Below are positions 39,323 through 51,221 of a stretch of 64,000 nucleotides of DNA, piece by piece. The DNA is from Coraliomargarita algicola (GTDB lineage: Bacteria > Verrucomicrobiota > Verrucomicrobiia > Opitutales > Coraliomargaritaceae). The notes beneath the pieces are model-generated. The model did not search any database, was not told the DNA's origin, and saw only the letters and a list, made by a program, of their open reading frames with translations. Position 1 is the first letter of the stretch. Every line of letters starts with the position of its first letter. The position numbers were made by a program, and so were the translations under genes. The stretch spans positions 2,680,001 to 2,744,000 of the forward strand of contig NZ_CP138858.1 of NCBI RefSeq assembly GCF_033878955.1, written 5' to 3'.

Positions 39323-40471
39323 TCAATCAATGCTGATCACTTGGCTATTAGATGCCTGGGCCTCGCGCTGTAAGTCGCCCCAGGCAGACAGCAAAGCATC
39401 CGCCAAGGCCTGCCAATCCTCAGCAGTCGTTTCGACGCCAGAACTAATTCGCAAGACGCGTCCCGCCTCAGCGGTCTCCAGCCCCATTGCCGACAAGACA
39501 TGCGATACCGTCGACTTCCCCGTCGCGCAAGCTGAGCCCGCCGAAAGCAAAAAGCCCGCCCGCTCCATACGCCGAATCCAGCGCACACTTTGAAACTGCG
39601 GCATCACCAGCGAAACTGTGTTCCACAAACGATCGGCCTCGATACCGACGACTCGTGCACCAGGCAGCTCGTGACATATCCACCCAATGAATGCATCACG
39701 CAATTCTGCCTCCCCGACAGCTGCAGACTCCAAAGCTGCGAGCATTGCCATCACTCCGGCCACATCTTCCGTGCCCGCCCGATGCAACGCTTCCTGCGCC
39801 CCACCATATAATATGTGACAGCCCTCCTCTCCTTCGGGCAGCAACAGAAAGCCCTGCCCCTTCGGACCTCCAAACTTATGCGCGCACGCACTCACGTAGC
39901 CACAATCCGACAATCCGCCCAAAGGCATCTTCCCCACCCATTGCGAGGCGTCACAATGATAGGGGATCTGCGCTTGCTGACAAAGCCGCGCAATCTCCGG
40001 CCAGGCCTGAATCACTCCAGTCTCGTTATTAGCCGCCATCACAGACACGGCGGTCAAGGCCCCCGATTGTATCTGTTGCTCCAGTACATTTAGGTCGACG
40101 CGTCCATCTTCCAGCAGCGGCAACCACAGCACCCGCTCTCCTAAAAATGCCTTTGCCGCTTCAAGCACACTGGGATGCTCCGTCGGATTCACTCCCACGC
40201 GGGCATCCGCCGACAGTCGATCGCCCCAATGCCGGAACACCGCATTGTTGGCTTCAGTCGCGCCCGCCGTAAAGACGACTCGACTCACGCCCACCCCCAA
40301 CAACTCCGCCAGCGAAGCACGTGCCGCCTCGTAGCGCACACGCACTGCCGCCGCTTGCCTGTATGGACTCGAAGGATTCAGCCATTGCGTATCCACCGCT
40401 TGCAACCAAGCGGTCTTCGCGACCTCCGCAAGTGGCGTCGTGGCGTTGTGATCAAAATAGCGCAACTTCAT
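39323..40471 (-). CDS. Cysteine desulfurase-like class V aminotransferase (NifS/IscS type)
   Basis: A 382-aa PLP enzyme. FDHNATTPL (about residues 6-14) opens the fold, FTAGATEANNAVF follows at about 68, and CAHKFGGPKGQG (about 191-202) carries the PLP-Lys. The catalytic sulfur-carrying Cys is in SAGSACATGKSTVSH (about 315-329). Length and motifs fit IscS/NifS family enzymes that mobilise sulfur from cysteine for Fe-S clusters or thiolation. The loop around the Cys is short and lacks a nearby IscU, so the acceptor is unknown. It lies 18 bases upstream of recF and is probably cotranscribed. Confidence 0.92.
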   Translation of the reverse strand: MKLRYFDHNATTPLAEVAKTAWLQAVDTQWLNPSSPYRQAAAVRVRYEAARASLAELLGVGVSRVVFTAGATEANNAVFRHWGDRLSADARVGVNPTEHPSVLEAAKAFLGERVLWLPLLEDGRVDLNVLEQQIQSGALTAVSVMAANNETGVIQAWPEIARLCQQAQIPYHCDASQWVGKMPLGGLSDCGYVSACAHKFGGPKGQGFLLLPEGEEGCHILYGGAQEALHRAGTEDVAGVMAMLAALESAAVGEAELRDAFIGWICHELPGARVVGIEADRLWNTVSLVMPQFQSVRWIRRMERAGFLLSAGSACATGKSTVSHVLSAMGLETAEAGRVLRISSGVETTAEDWQALADALLSAWGDLQREAQASNSQVISID

Positions 40472-40522
40472 GATCTAATACGCTATGTATAGGTGTAGGC
40501 AGGTCAAACGTAGTCCCGCTCG

Positions 40523-41305
40523 CTACGGAATCCGCACTTCTTGCCCAACACGCAAGGCACTCTCACTCGACAATCGGTCGCGATTGGCCTGGTAAATATC
40601 AATCCAACGCGAAGGTGTACCATAAAAACGCTTACTGATCGCACTCAAAGTATCTCCCGACTGCACCGTATAGGTGCGCGGCGCGTTACTAGGACTCGGC
40701 GTCGGCACCGCCGCGGACTGTGTCGGTGTAGAGCCGCGGACCTGTACCGCCTGCTGTTGCGCTGAAGATGCCTGTGCCTGCGTAGTACGCCGCGCTTGCC
40801 CCAACACATTCTCAAGTTGCTCCACCCGTGCCGTCGCAGCCATCAACTCACGCTTCAAACTATCGTTCTCCTGCTTCAATGTCTTCACCAAATCCATCAG
40901 GTCAATCCGATCCAGCTCCCCCTCATATGGCTGCGCGGGTAATTGGCGGGCAAATTCTTTCTGCGCGGTCTCAATCAATTGACGCACCTGCGAAGCTTGC
41001 GGCGATTGCGGCTTAAATTGTAAATAGCGATCGAAGTGATAAATCGCTCGCACCGGGTCCTTCATCGTGCGCAGATATATATAGCCCGCTTCCAAATGCG
41101 ATTCCGGCGCATCGCGACGCGCGTCAACCACCCGTAAGAAGGCGCTTAAAGCTTCCTCCATTCGCCCCTGACTCTTGTAATCCTGCCCCAGCTGATATTG
41201 CTTCTCGTCGGTTTCACTCACAATCTCGACACCACTCGGCGCACACCCGACCAGGTGCACGACTGCAAGAACGATGAAGAGATAATAGCAAAACACGCGT
41301 GACAT
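40523..41305 (-). CDS. TPR and LysM domain lipoprotein
   Basis: A 260-aa protein. The signal peptide ends in a lipobox (HLVGC near residue 21), so it is probably lipid-anchored. Residues 35-115 contain two or three TPR-like helices (QLGQDYKSQGRMEEALSAFL). A short coiled coil (about 130-165) and a Gln/Ser/Pro linker follow. The C-terminal LysM domain (about 213-260) has YTVQSGDTLSAISKRFYG and should bind peptidoglycan. A cell-wall-linked scaffold role is inferred. No partner gene identifies the process. Confidence 0.85.
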   Translation of the reverse strand: MSRVFCYYLFIVLAVVHLVGCAPSGVEIVSETDEKQYQLGQDYKSQGRMEEALSAFLRVVDARRDAPESHLEAGYIYLRTMKDPVRAIYHFDRYLQFKPQSPQASQVRQLIETAQKEFARQLPAQPYEGELDRIDLMDLVKTLKQENDSLKRELMAATARVEQLENVLGQARRTTQAQASSAQQQAVQVRGSTPTQSAAVPTPSPSNAPRTYTVQSGDTLSAISKRFYGTPSRWIDIYQANRDRLSSESALRVGQEVRIP

Positions 41306-41413
41306 TAGGATAGTGTGTTAAATCCACGTCAAAGGTCGTCAACGCTATTCGATACAGAGCCGATTCACCCTCATTATCTTGCCTAGAGACCGCGAATACC
41401 TTCTGATCCAATC

Positions 41414-41791
41414 ATGCAAAAAGTCGAAGAATACAGAACGGGGGAGGTCATTCTCAAGCAGGGGAAGATGGACAACGGGTTTTACGTCTTAGAAAAGGGA
41501 GCCGTCGAAGTTTACAAAAACGATATAATGCTCAACGTGCTCATCTACCCCGGCACCATATTTGGTGAGATTGGCGATATTTTACACACCCCACGCACCT
41601 GCACAGTCAAAGCGCGCACTCAGACCAAAGTAATCAAATACGAATGCCCCGACTTGGAGACTCTGGTGGAACAACACCCCGACATCGCAGTCAAGATCAT
41701 GCAAACACTCGCCAGCCGCCTGGAGCGCACCACTCAAAAATTAGCCGACCTATCCAACACCTCCGCGTTCTTTTCAGAAGAAAAGAAATAA
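41414..41791 (+). CDS. Stand-alone cyclic nucleotide-binding domain protein
   Basis: A 125-aa protein made of a single cNMP-binding beta-barrel (about residues 5-105): GEVILKQGKMDNGFYVLEKG, then the phosphate-binding cassette region FGEIGDILHTPRTCTVKART. The cassette lacks the usual RAA Arg, having PRTCTV at that place, so a different ligand or no ligand is possible. No DNA-binding or catalytic domain is attached. It is followed after 36 bases by a peroxiredoxin gene. Confidence 0.82.
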   Translation: MQKVEEYRTGEVILKQGKMDNGFYVLEKGAVEVYKNDIMLNVLIYPGTIFGEIGDILHTPRTCTVKARTQTKVIKYECPDLETLVEQHPDIAVKIMQTLASRLERTTQKLADLSNTSAFFSEEKK

Positions 41792-41827
41792 CACTCGAAG
41801 GCCCCACAGTATCCAAGGGCTCGATCT

Positions 41828-42334
41828 TTGCCTATGAAACAATCCATCCTAATCATCATGATCTTCTCACTGCTACAAAGCCTGCTCTCAGCCGAAGCGC
41901 TGGAAATCGGCAGTCCGGCCCCGCAAATACAGGCCATTAACGATCAAGGTGAATCTATCGATCTAGGTGAGGCACTCGCCCATGGCACCACGCTGATATT
42001 CTTCTACCCCAAAGCAATGACCAAGGGTTGCACCGCACAGGCCTGCAGCCTACGCGACGCTTGGGACGAGCTGCAGTCACGCGATGTCCAGATCTTCGGC
42101 GTATCCACCGATAAAGCTGAGCTCCAAGCCGAGTTTCGCGCCAAACACACGCTCCCCTTCACACTCATAGCCGATCCCGAAGGCCAAGTTTGCAAAGCTT
42201 TTGGAAAAGGACGCTACAGTCGTCAGGCTTACATTTTTAAAGACGGCACACTCGTCTGGCGCGACCTCAAAGCAGCCACCAGCCAACAAGCCGCCGAAGT
42301 GCTTGCCGCTCTCGACGAACTCCAAAATCCCTAG
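41828..42334 (+). CDS. Secreted BCP/PrxQ-type peroxiredoxin
   Basis: A 168-aa protein with an N-terminal signal peptide (MKQSILIIMIFSLLQSLLSA) and an AhpC/TSA thioredoxin fold. The peroxidatic Cys is in TKGCTAQAC, and the second Cys five residues later is the resolving Cys typical of PrxQ/BCP. FFYPKAMT precedes it. The enzyme should reduce peroxides, here probably in the periplasm. The 3' end overlaps the convergent opcA gene by four bases. Confidence 0.88.
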   Translation: MPMKQSILIIMIFSLLQSLLSAEALEIGSPAPQIQAINDQGESIDLGEALAHGTTLIFFYPKAMTKGCTAQACSLRDAWDELQSRDVQIFGVSTDKAELQAEFRAKHTLPFTLIADPEGQVCKAFGKGRYSRQAYIFKDGTLVWRDLKAATSQQAAEVLAALDELQNP

Positions 42335-43317
42335 AAAAACAAGGCTTCCGCCAGCGCCTGATCCGCTCCCAGCGGCTTCACCCGTGTCGAGATCTTCTCG
42401 ACCGACTTACCCAGCGAGGCCTCAATCTCGCCCATCGTGCCTTCGCAAAATTTGCGCCATCGCAGATAACGACCATCCGTGTAAACGAACTCTAATGCCA
42501 AGGCACACTCCGCGTCGCTGTCATCACAGGCTTCCAGTGCATACTTGACCTCCCTTACAGAGCAATCCTTGTACTGCTGGCAATCACTCAAACAGTCGCG
42601 CACCCACTCCATTAGTCGCAACCCCTCGCCCGACATAGAGGCGCCATGTCGCACGCGAACCATCTCTAGTCCGCGGCACAATTCACTGACCTCGTATCCA
42701 CTCAAGAATTGACCGATCGCTTGACGCACTGGCAACAAGCGCGCCATGGCAAGGTCGCCGACTCGCCCACCTTCAGGCCAGTTCAGTTGATTAAGGTCCC
42801 GCCCCTCATAGCTGCTATCATAAATCGAACGACGTACTCCCAGCAGCAGATTATCGAAATACTGCTCAATACGCTCTCCGGGCACTCCGCAAAACCAATG
42901 ATAGCTCGGCAAGTCCGGCTCCAGCCACACAGACACCTGATTGGCCAAATACCCACAGTTCTCAGGCTGATAGCCCAGTATTAAAGCCTCACAGCAGCAC
43001 ATTTCACGATGCGAATCACCAATATAACATTGGCTAAATAATTTTGCCCGCATCGAACCATCCGAAATCTCACTGGAAGGGCAAAGCACGATAATCCGGC
43101 TCGGGTAGCGTTGCGCAAAAGTCAACAAGGCCTCAAAACGCTCATGCGCCTCGTCAGCCGACACCCCCCAGCCAAAATGCAAGACCACATTCATCTGCGA
43201 CGCACGGAAGGCCGACGGCGATCCCGCAGTATCGCTCTCCCACATCCGGTCAAGACGACTCGTCACCTCCCCCACGGGCAGATCAATACCTGGCAATACG
43301 TCGATTAAATCTTTCAT
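42331..43317 (-). CDS. opcA: Glucose-6-phosphate dehydrogenase assembly protein OpcA
   Basis: A 328-aa protein recognised as OpcA-like by its position after zwf and by its layout: an N-terminal alpha/beta domain (about residues 40-170, with RIIVLCPSSEISDG) and a C-terminal domain with WPEGGRVGDLAMARLLPVRQ (about 180-199). OpcA activates or redox-gates Zwf in cyanobacteria and actinobacteria. Several Cys residues (CCCEA near 108) may matter for redox sensing. It starts 45 bases after the zwf stop on the same strand. Confidence 0.75.
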   Translation of the reverse strand: MKDLIDVLPGIDLPVGEVTSRLDRMWESDTAGSPSAFRASQMNVVLHFGWGVSADEAHERFEALLTFAQRYPSRIIVLCPSSEISDGSMRAKLFSQCYIGDSHREMCCCEALILGYQPENCGYLANQVSVWLEPDLPSYHWFCGVPGERIEQYFDNLLLGVRRSIYDSSYEGRDLNQLNWPEGGRVGDLAMARLLPVRQAIGQFLSGYEVSELCRGLEMVRVRHGASMSGEGLRLMEWVRDCLSDCQQYKDCSVREVKYALEACDDSDAECALALEFVYTDGRYLRWRKFCEGTMGEIEASLGKSVEKISTRVKPLGADQALAEALFF

Positions 43318-43362
43318 AAACAGAAATTACATTTTCGTTGTCGAGACAGTGCCACCAGCCAA

Positions 43363-44918
43363 TCAACCGGAACGACGCCATTGATGCCCACGTTCCCACA
43401 GTAGACGCTCGCTCTCCAGTGGCCCCCACGAACCAGCGGTATACTCCTTTAGTCCATGCACACCACATTGCTCCCAGTCTTCCAGCACAGGTGTCACCAA
43501 CTTCCACGAAGCCTCCGTCTCATCGCCTCGAATAAACAATGTGCTATCGCCTACCATCGCATCCAAAATCAAACGCTCATAAGCTTCCGGTGTGTTCGAG
43601 CCAAAAGTCGTCGAGTAACGGAAGTGCATCTTCACAGGTTGCGTACACGCGTCTCCAGACCAGGAATCTTAGAGTTCATAACAATCGTCACGCCCTCATC
43701 CGGCTGAATACTGATCACCATGGTATTGGCGGCCACGTTAAACTTGTCCCCCTCCGAAAAGAGAATACCAGGAGGACGCTTAAACTGGATCGCGATTTCA
43801 CTCGCACGGCGCGCCATACGCTTGCCCGAACGGATGTAAAAAGGCACTCCCTGCCAACGCCAATTATTAATCGCCAAGCGCATCGCCGCATACGTCTCCG
43901 TCGAAGAGTCTTCAGGAATCCCCTGCTCTTCGGCATAGCCCTTAACGGGTTCTCCCTTGACCAAACCATTCGTGTAGCGGGCGCGCACCACATCGCCCCC
44001 ATCCACATCAAGCTTCAAAGGCTGGATCGCTTTAATCACCTTCACCTTTTCATCACGAATCGATTCCGGGTCCAAAGAGACCGGCGGCTCCATCGCCGTT
44101 AGTGCGACCAACTGCATGGTGTGATTTTGAATCATGTCACGCAGCGCTCCACTCGTGTCATAATAACCACCACGCGAGCCGACACCCAGACTTTCCGCCA
44201 CCGTGATTTGCACACAATCAATGTACTCACGATTCCACAAAGGCTCAAAAATCGAGTTACTAAAACGCTGCACCAGCAAGTCCTGCACCGTCTCTTTGCC
44301 TAAATAATGGTCGATCCGATAAACCTGTGGTTCTTCAAACACTCCATTAATGACCTTATTCAACTCACGCGCCGACTCCAAATCACGACCAAATGGCTTC
44401 TCGATCACCACCTTCGATGCCAACTTCGTATGCACATGGGCTTGCGCCATACCACTCGAGCCCAGATTCTCTATAATCGGCTCAAACACACTCGGCGGCG
44501 TCGAAATATAGAACATCCGCTGCATATCACGCCCCAGATCCTTTTCGATCTGATTAATCTTCTCAGCCAGAGAATCAAAAGCAGCCGACTCATCATAGCC
44601 GCCCGAGTGATACGACATGTTCTGCCGCACCCGCTCCCAGATCTCTTTGTTCAACGGACGGCGTGAATGCTCTGCAATCGCCTCATCCATCATCACCCGA
44701 AAATCCTCATCCGCAATCGGCTTACGTCCGAAACCAATCAGGTGAAACTCCCCCGGAAGTAAATTATCCACCCCAAGGTTAAAAATCGCAGGCACTAGCT
44801 TACGCGCCGTCAAATCACCCGAGGCACCAAAAATCACGACCACCGTTGGCGGTGCACCACGGTGTTTACTTAATCCCTTCAAAAAAGGGTGTCTCGCTTC
44901 GTCAATATCAGGACTCAT
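43363..44918 (-). CDS. zwf: Glucose-6-phosphate 1-dehydrogenase, frameshifted
   Basis: The frame from ATG 44918 gives 428 aa ending at 43632. It carries the NADP-binding IFGASGDLTARKLVPA (about residues 29-44) and the active-site RIDHYLGKE (about 200-208). The C-terminus then continues in another frame at 43635-43363 (MHFRYSTTFGSNTPEAYERL, then LILDAMVGDSTLF). One missing base near 43640-43655 restores about 518 aa, the normal length. Zwf makes 6-phosphogluconolactone and NADPH. It overlaps yraN upstream by 4 bases and precedes opcA, forming a yraN-zwf-opcA unit. Confidence 0.94.
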
Positions 44919-45364
44919 GATTGGTCAGTGTAGTGTTTAGAAAAAAGTGGCACATTGCCAAAATGGCGAACGCATCCCTCTCCCTCATCAGAGATGGATA
45001 CCTCGATCACATCAAAACGGACGTGTTTCGGTGGATTTTGCAACCGATTTATATAGGACTTACATCCACGCAGCAACACACGCTTCTTATGAGCATCGAT
45101 TGAATGATAGCCGCCAACCAGTGCATGCGCCGCTCTCGCCCGCACTTCGACGAACACCAACACCCCCGAATCCATACAAACAATATCCAGCTCATCCCGC
45201 TTATAGCGCCAGTTGCGAGCGATTATCCGATAGCCCAACCGGCGCCTACAGTAGTCCGCAGCGAGATCTTCACCAAACTGCCCCCGTTCCGCCCGCGAGC
45301 GATTCGGCCCCAATTTTTGAGGTCTTCTACAAAATAAATCACGCAAGCTATTAAAAATACTCAT
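44915..45364 (-). CDS. yraN: YraN/UPF0102 family endonuclease-like protein
   Basis: A 149-aa protein of the YraN family. The restriction-endonuclease-like core has GEDLAADYCRRRLGYRIIAR (about residues 31-50), then KRDELDIVCMDSGVLVFVEVRARA (about 56-79), with the D...E-x-K-like metal site (ELDIV, VFVEVR) visible. The family is implicated in nucleic acid processing, but its exact role is poorly defined. Its stop overlaps the zwf start codon by 4 bases. Confidence 0.85.
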   Translation of the reverse strand: MSIFNSLRDLFCRRPQKLGPNRSRAERGQFGEDLAADYCRRRLGYRIIARNWRYKRDELDIVCMDSGVLVFVEVRARAAHALVGGYHSIDAHKKRVLLRGCKSYINRLQNPPKHVRFDVIEVSISDEGEGCVRHFGNVPLFSKHYTDQS

Positions 45365-45457
45365 CGCTCAACAACATTCTCAAGACAATCCCCCCAACAG
45401 GCAATCCAGAACCCAAGCCTCTCCTCGCGTGAACAAGCACACTCCGCACACAATGTC

Positions 45458-46582
45458 TTGCTCCCCGACACCTTCAGCATTCAGCATACATTCATCAACA
45501 TCTCATCTCCCAGTCACACGTCACACCTCATCGTCGGCGCCGGCCTCGCAGGCTGCCTACTCGCCTGGCGACTCCAGCAAGCCGGACAACGCTTCCTCTT
45601 GCTCGGCAGCACAGCCATGCCCGCTGCGTATAAGGTAGCAGCCGGAGTGATCAACCCGGTCACCGGACGTTGGATGACAAAAACCTGGAATTTCGATCAA
45701 TTGCTCCCCGAGGCCCAGGCCACCTATCACTCCCTCGAACAACAATTCGGCATTCAAGTCTACCACCGCATACCTGAAATTCGTTTTTGCCAGAATGCAG
45801 ACGACATCAAACGCCTAGGCCGCCGCTTACGCAACCCGCGCTACCAAAACGTGCTCAACCGCTACTTCGCTCCTGGCCAAGCTGCTCCCGATTTCAACGA
45901 TCCCCATGGCAGCTTCGGCATCGAACAAGCAGCTTATGTCGACCTCCCCAAACTGGTCACATGTCTACGGACCGCTTTTGCACAGCAAGGTCTATTTCGC
46001 GATGAAACCTTTCACCACAGCGCACTACAGCAAAAAGCCGACGGCTGGCAATACCAGGACCTACACGCAACAAAAGTTATTTTCTGCGAAGGCGCGGCGG
46101 CCATACACAACCCTTGGTTTCCCAACATAGCCTTACAACCAGCCAAAGGCGAAACCCTCCTCTGCAACAGCCCCACGCTACAACTCCCGCGCAAACTGTA
46201 TCATCACAAAAAGTGGTTATTACCCTACCCCGATGGCAGCTTTCGCATTGGAGCCACTTACGACGAGACCGATCTAAGCGATACCCCCACACAAACTCGC
46301 AAAGAAGAGCTCCTCGCGGCCACCCACGAAGCACTCAAAGAATCACACACAATTCAAATCACAGCACATCTTGCGGGCGTCCGGCCCAGCACCCTCGACA
46401 GCCGCCCAGTCATTGGAGTCCACCCCAGCCAAGCGGGCCTATACCTCATCAACGGCTTAGGCTCCAAAGGCGCTTCCACGGCACCTGCGATGACACAACA
46501 ACTCGCCCATCACCTGCGAACAGGCACCCCCATTCCCCCAGAAGTCGACATTGCCCGCTTCAGCCTCAAACCTACCCTTTAA
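45458..46582 (+). CDS. FAD-dependent oxidoreductase, DAO family, MnmC(o)-like
   Basis: A 374-aa protein. The dinucleotide-binding motif is VGAGLAGCLLAWRLQQAG (about residues 26-43). The substrate domain contains AGVINPVTGRWMTKTW, and the C-terminus has AGVRPSTLDSRPVIG and INGLGSKGASTAPAMTQQL. These resemble the C-terminal oxidase half of the tRNA-modifying MnmC (which has LGSRG.CSAPL), so it could convert cmnm5U to nm5U. Glycine oxidase-like activity is the alternative. A methyltransferase of the YtqB/MnmM type follows after 3 bases, supporting the tRNA idea. The TTG start at 45458 is uncertain. Confidence 0.75.
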   Translation: MLPDTFSIQHTFINISSPSHTSHLIVGAGLAGCLLAWRLQQAGQRFLLLGSTAMPAAYKVAAGVINPVTGRWMTKTWNFDQLLPEAQATYHSLEQQFGIQVYHRIPEIRFCQNADDIKRLGRRLRNPRYQNVLNRYFAPGQAAPDFNDPHGSFGIEQAAYVDLPKLVTCLRTAFAQQGLFRDETFHHSALQQKADGWQYQDLHATKVIFCEGAAAIHNPWFPNIALQPAKGETLLCNSPTLQLPRKLYHHKKWLLPYPDGSFRIGATYDETDLSDTPTQTRKEELLAATHEALKESHTIQITAHLAGVRPSTLDSRPVIGVHPSQAGLYLINGLGSKGASTAPAMTQQLAHHLRTGTPIPPEVDIARFSLKPTL

Positions 46583-46585
46583 AAG

Positions 46586-47161
46586 ATGCAACTCACCCAA
46601 AAAGTCCACCAACGACTCACGGCTCACCTCAAAGCAGGCGATCTCGCCATCGATGCCACAGCAGGTAACGGCTACGATACCCTTTATCTCGCTCAAACCG
46701 TAAGCGAGAACGGTCACGTAATCGCCATAGATATCCAAGAGGCAGCACTTCAGTCCACACAGGCAAAACTCACACACGCCAAACTAAATGATCGCGTGGA
46801 GCTACACTGCACGGATCATGCCACCTATTTGCAAGAACTCTGCAACAGTCATACAGCAAAAGTATCCAGTATACTCTTCAATCTCGGTTACCTTCCCGGC
46901 AGCGATAAATCCGTACAAACCCTACCATCCAGCACAGAAAAAGCCCTACAAGCCTCGCTCCAACTACTACAGCCCAACGGCCTATTATGTGTCACCGCCT
47001 ACCGAGGTCACCCAGGCGGGATAGAAGAATCTCAAGTCGTCGAAAATTGGATGCGAGCGCAGAAAAAGCTTGGACACAGCATCGAATGCCACACGCCCCC
47101 ATCCCCCAACAGCCCCCCCATCCTTTGGCTACTCAGCAAAAGCGAGCAGCCTCATGACTAA
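46586..47161 (+). CDS. YtqB/MnmM-type SAM-dependent methyltransferase
   Basis: A 191-aa class I methyltransferase. Motif I is AIDATAGNGYDTLYLA (about residues 21-36), motif II includes VIAIDIQ, and the catalytic-region motif is LFNLGYLPGSDK (about 94-105). It ends in TAYRGHPGG. These signatures fit the YtqB family, shown in Bacillus to be MnmM, which methylates nm5(s2)U at tRNA position 34. It starts 3 bases after the FAD oxidoreductase stop, so the two are probably one operon. Specificity is inferred from family and context. Confidence 0.82.
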   Translation: MQLTQKVHQRLTAHLKAGDLAIDATAGNGYDTLYLAQTVSENGHVIAIDIQEAALQSTQAKLTHAKLNDRVELHCTDHATYLQELCNSHTAKVSSILFNLGYLPGSDKSVQTLPSSTEKALQASLQLLQPNGLLCVTAYRGHPGGIEESQVVENWMRAQKKLGHSIECHTPPSPNSPPILWLLSKSEQPHD

Positions 47162-47515
47162 GCGAAGACTCGCAAAAACCTCGCCCTCAAGCCCATAAAC
47201 AAACCGCCCGACACACAGGTTTGAGCTCCGAAACGAGATGATCAGACCCGGCTGGAGTGTAAAAACCACAACCGCAACTACTCTCCACTTCTCTCTGCCA
47301 ATCCACGTAGACGCTCCCAGCTGACCTTGAAATTTATACGCTGGTAGGCCACCACATCAGAGCCGACAGCCTCATGAGCCAACCCACCATTCGCTCAGGC
47401 AAGTCTATAACGCCTTTTAATACGGATCAATTGAACACCGCTCGAACTCCATTATATAGACCTGTCCCTTATATTGAAGCTTGCTAAGTGGCGCCCGGCT
47501 GCTAGATTGTAAGAT
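47162..47515. other. 354-bp intergenic region before the RAYT gene
   Basis: I see no gene here. It holds CCTGTCCCTT at about 47461-47470, whose reverse complement AAGGGACAGG matches the start of the repeated motif found at 52509 and 53653. No RNA fold, terminator or coding frame was recognised. It probably is the left flank of the RAYT insertion. Confidence 0.4.
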
Positions 47516-48502
47516 ATGCGAACAAAACGGATTCTCTCGGCTTCAGATGGTATCTACCACTGCATGTCACGGACGGTGAATGGGGCGGCGCTGTTTAAGG
47601 AGCGTGAAATGGAAATGTTTCGTAAGATGCTGCATCGTGTGGCGGATTTTTCGGGTGTCGAAGTGCTGACTTACTGCATGATGAACAACCACTTCCATGT
47701 GCTGGTGCGTGTGCCTGAGGCGAGCTCAGTGAGCGATACGGAGCTGATCCGCCGCTATCGAATGCTCTACCCAAAACCAACTGTCTATCAAGCGGCCTCG
47801 GCTGAACGGATCGCACAGGAACTGAAATCGAATGGCCCAGATGCAGCTACGATCCGCGCTCAGTTACTGGCACGAATGGGGGACATCTCGGCGTTTATGA
47901 AAACTCTGAAACAACGCTTTTCGACTTGGTTTAATAAGACGCATCAGCGCTTCGGCCCGTTGTGGTCGGATCGTTTCAAGAGTGTCTTGGTCGAAGGCAA
48001 GGGGAATGCCTTGCAAACGATGGCTGCCTATATCGATTTGAACCCGGTGCGGGCGGGCTTAGTCAATGATCCGAAGGATTACCGTTTTTGTGGTTACGCG
48101 GAAGCGGTGAGTGGTCAAAAGAAGGCGGTGGCTGCGCTTAAATTTATAACTGCGGGCCTTTACGAATGCTCAGATACAGATGCATTACAATCTTACCGCT
48201 GTATGCTATTCGGCAAAGGCGGCGCACCTAAGGCGGGGACCTCACAGTTTAACCGCGCGCAGGCGATTCATGTGCTGGAAGAGGAAGCGGGTAAGCTCCC
48301 ACCTCACATACTACTCAGATGCCGCATACGATACTTTTCTGAGGGCGCGGTTTTGGGCTCACGCGAGTTTATCAATTCTCATTTGGAAAAATGGCAGCAT
48401 TCAACCCGACAAAAGCACCGCTCCAAACCGCGTCAGATCCAATCGCAAGCAAGCGAGCCACTGGTGGCGCTCAAAGGACTGCGAGGGCCGGGCTATTTAT
48501 AG
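47516..48502 (+). CDS. REP-associated tyrosine transposase (RAYT, Y1 HUH family)
   Basis: A 328-aa protein of the TnpA_REP/IS200-like family. The HUH motif is YCMMNNHFHVLVRV (about residues 52-65). The candidate catalytic Tyr lies in AAYIDLNPVRAGLV (about 171-184), preceded by RFGPLWSDRFKSVLVE. RAYTs nick and mobilise REP palindromes. The gene is G-rich and T-richer on its coding strand than the C-rich neighbours, a sign of different origin. It sits between the MnmM-like gene and mutS. No terminal inverted repeats or target duplication were found. Confidence 0.88.
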   Translation: MRTKRILSASDGIYHCMSRTVNGAALFKEREMEMFRKMLHRVADFSGVEVLTYCMMNNHFHVLVRVPEASSVSDTELIRRYRMLYPKPTVYQAASAERIAQELKSNGPDAATIRAQLLARMGDISAFMKTLKQRFSTWFNKTHQRFGPLWSDRFKSVLVEGKGNALQTMAAYIDLNPVRAGLVNDPKDYRFCGYAEAVSGQKKAVAALKFITAGLYECSDTDALQSYRCMLFGKGGAPKAGTSQFNRAQAIHVLEEEAGKLPPHILLRCRIRYFSEGAVLGSREFINSHLEKWQHSTRQKHRSKPRQIQSQASEPLVALKGLRGPGYL

Positions 48503-48588
48503 CCGATGTGGCTATGGCTCGATCTTGTCATGGAAAAATTGGGATCTGTATTGATCTGCATGACTGAATCTCTTGTATCGCCCCTCTC

Positions 48589-51159
<2,571 letters not shown>

Positions 51160-51186
51160 AGCATATTCCACAGCGCGTATTCCAAA

Positions 51187-51213
51187 TTGACAATTTTGAT
51201 TTGGGCGTAATAT
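51187..51213 (+). promoter_or_regulatory. Candidate sigma-70-type promoter of the DUF4143 gene
   Basis: TTGACA at 51187-51192 and TAATAT at 51208-51213 are separated by 15 bases, slightly short of the optimum. The start codon follows at 51222, so the transcript would be nearly leaderless. It lies in the 62-bp gap after mutS. Assigned from sequence only. Confidence 0.35.
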
Positions 51214-51221
51214 TAAAACTA

